Of a stretch of 64,000 nucleotides of DNA, positions 62,341 through 64,000 are shown in pieces. Under the pieces are notes generated by a model that searched no databases, was not told where the DNA came from, and saw only the letters and a list, made by a program, of their open reading frames with translations. The position numbers and the translations under genes were made by a program. The stretch covers positions 358,212 to 422,211 of the forward strand of contig RPFO01000164.1 in NCBI GenBank assembly GCA_009746045.1. The letters run 5' to 3'. Position 1 is the stretch's first letter. Each line of letters begins with the position of its first letter. Source of the stretch: Mesostigma viride. Lineage: Eukaryota; Streptophyta; Mesostigmatophyceae; Mesostigmatales; Mesostigmataceae.

Positions 62341-62615
62341 TTCGGGCGCGCTAGCTAAACGGACACGCTAACGATCCGGCAGTCTGTGGGTGCAATAAGA
62401 ACCATGTGAGCATATCATAGCAAGGAGCGTGGGCAAGTAATCTGAACATATAGCCAGGGCGTAGCATGGCTGTACTAGGACTAGGCTAAGGCTATGGCTG
62501 GTTGTGTATCGTGCATCGGCGGCACGTGACTAGTGTGTTGGCACAGCTAGACAAACATTCTAGGCATGGCTGCCTTAGCGGCAGTGACGCCAATGGTTAC
62601 AAGCTAGGGCTATTG

Positions 62616-64000
62616 CTATTCTAGCCCGCTGGGGGCGTCCACATCTTGTGGTTGATCATCAGGTCCCCGCCCCTCCATGCAGTACACCTTGGGCTTCTTG
62701 GGGTCCTGCTTATGGCGGAGGTATTCCGGCCACAGGTCGCGTCGCTGCTGTTGCTGAGCGGGGGTGAGGTCGTCATCCAGCGTCCAGGTGAGGTCGTGCA
62801 ACCGCTTGCGACGAGAGAGGAACCGTTGCTTATCCTCTGAGGGGAAAGGAAGGTGAGCAGGACTGGTGGGGGAGCCGCCTTGTCCCGTGAGTGGCCGGGG
62901 AAGGCGGTGGCACCCACGCAATTCTACCTCACCTACCATGCACTGGCCCATGAGGGTAAAAAGCTGGTTCTTGAGCTCGTCAGCAAGGGACTGAGGTTGA
63001 CGTCTCACCTGGCTTCTGGGGGAAGCGACGTAGCACCACTCGGCACTCGCGGCGAGCGCGATCGGTGACCTCCCGTTGCTGGGCCTGCGGTGGTCCTCCA
63101 GCTCCTGGAGCTTCGTGGCGATGGCGTACGTCGGTGGTGGAGGCGGTCGCTGACCGCAGCAGGTCCGCATAGGAGAGCGGCGGGAGGTCACCAGCATCCT
63201 GCCGGGGTGGCTGGGAGGCAATGGTGGCCGTCTGCTCCGCTAGCTTTGGGACCTGTGTGGCCAGGGCCTCGGTGTGGGCGGTGATGGCCTCAAGCTTCTT
63301 CATGAGCACGCCGCACTTGCCCTCCACCTGGTTAAGGCGAGAGACAAGTGCAGCATGCGTTTCCGAAGCCTGCGCCGCGGTGTGTAGCGCCGTGAACTGT
63401 GGTTGTAGCTTGTGGACGACCTTGGTTTCCACGTTGGAGACCCGGGCCTCGACCGTGTTGAGCGTGGTGTTCAGCGAGGTCATCTTCTCGGCCAGCGGCC
63501 AGGTCACGTGCTCCTCCAGCACTGCGCAGATGTCATCCTTGCAGAGGGAGGAAGCCGATGGGGCTGCCGGCTGTGCGGGGGCTGGGGCGTTGAGTGCGTT
63601 GAGTGCTCTGCTGATTTCGCCGAAGCTGCGCTGGTAGTAGCTGGTCAAGATAACCAGGCGTTGGCGGGCTTCTGCAAAGGTGTAGAGCCAGGACGTGTCG
63701 CGGTAGTCGATAGCCGCCCCCTGAGAGGGGGCCCCTCTCGCGACCACAAAGAGCTTCCGCTCCTGTGTGAGGAACTGGAGAACTTCGACGACTTCCTGCG
63801 GCGACAGCTTCTGCCACTCGAGGAGGGAGAACCGTTGGTCGCCGGGCAAGAATAGGCTCCATTTGTGGCGATCGTGACATGGTTTCTTGGGCTCAGGCGA
63901 GGCGCTTGGCGATGGGTCTGCTGGCGGTGGGTTGGCGAGCCCAGGCGGCTGGGCAAGAACGATGGCGAGAGGGTTGGGCTGGGAGCCGGTAAGCTCCTTT
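62616..64000 (-). pseudogene. Second LINE ORF1p-like gene, frameshifted, runs off the right edge
   Basis: The minus strand reads LAIVLAQPPGLANPPPADPS PSASPEPKK at the window edge, then FLPGDQRFSLLEWQKLSPQE, a long coiled-coil-like region (MTSLNTTLNTVEARVSNVET, RLNQVEGKCGVLMKKLEAIT), DLPPLSYADLLRSATASTTD and the ORF1p-like C-terminus (RRECRVVLRRFPQKPGE; SRRKRLHDLTWTLDDDLTPA; QRRDLWPEYL). It parallels the gene at 60150 (QPP, SPEPK, DDDLT.AQQQ.RR.LWP) but is clearly diverged. Frameshifts near 63000 and 62880-62840 break the last third (RDKAAPPPVLLTF in another frame). The start lies beyond 64000. Confidence 0.6.

Overview
The window is nuclear DNA from a eukaryote, most like a large, repeat-rich, GC-rich green-algal (prasinophyte or chlorophyte type) genome. 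The reasons are GT-AG introns, a chromodomain Ty3 element, two Ty1/copia elements, R2-type endonuclease-bearing non-LTR elements, a MULE-like element and long microsatellites. I cannot name the species. There is no bacterial operon layout. Most of the sequence is nested transposable elements; the host genes visible are fragmentary. Layout: 1-2000 microsatellites and a ~183-bp satellite. 3753-4862 (-) a small unknown spliced gene. 5045-6104 a non-autonomous element with 122-bp terminal inverted repeats and a 9-bp target duplication. 6441-13398 (+) a 5'-truncated Ty3/gypsy chromovirus with a frameshifted RT, an open integrase-chromodomain frame, a large extra ORF and a 573-bp 3' LTR. 13399-17342 no gene recognised. 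17343-34129 (+) exons that are all compatible with intron phase 1 (RTX-type repeats, two 30-residue Cys modules, a VWD-like domain and a terminal exon). I infer one large secreted or matrix-type gene whose long intron is filled with non-LTR retrotransposons. 20623-25835 (+) an R2-type (restriction-like endonuclease) non-LTR element with an N-terminal RING-H2 finger. 25835-29780 two head-to-head copies of a sister family (family 2). 35207-37490 a knot of short, mutually inserted fragments of these families. 37490-58644 (-) one family-2 copy split by two LTR retrotransposons, each with a 5-bp target duplication: copia-1 (39804-51723), itself carrying a 2.0-kb non-autonomous LTR element and a palindromic foldback array, and copia-2 (52271-58386). 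59110-64000 two inverted, diverged genes for a LINE ORF1p-like RNA-binding protein among dispersed ~380-bp repeats. How the parts relate: the LTR pairs are identical or nearly so, and the family-2 copies look about 99% identical by eye, so activity is recent. Differences between repeat copies are enriched in ~4-bp insertions that follow a rule: a dinucleotide XY becomes XY + its reverse complement + XY (CA to CATGCA, CT to CTAGCT, TC to TCGATC). The same kind of insertion appears to break the VWD-like exon. I regard this as the most unusual signal in the window; an assembly or consensus artefact must be excluded. Other unusual points are a protease domain lying between integrase and RT in copia-1, non-TG/CA LTR ends shared by copia-1 and the foldback array, and an intronic minisatellite built from the exon's own 5' splice site.
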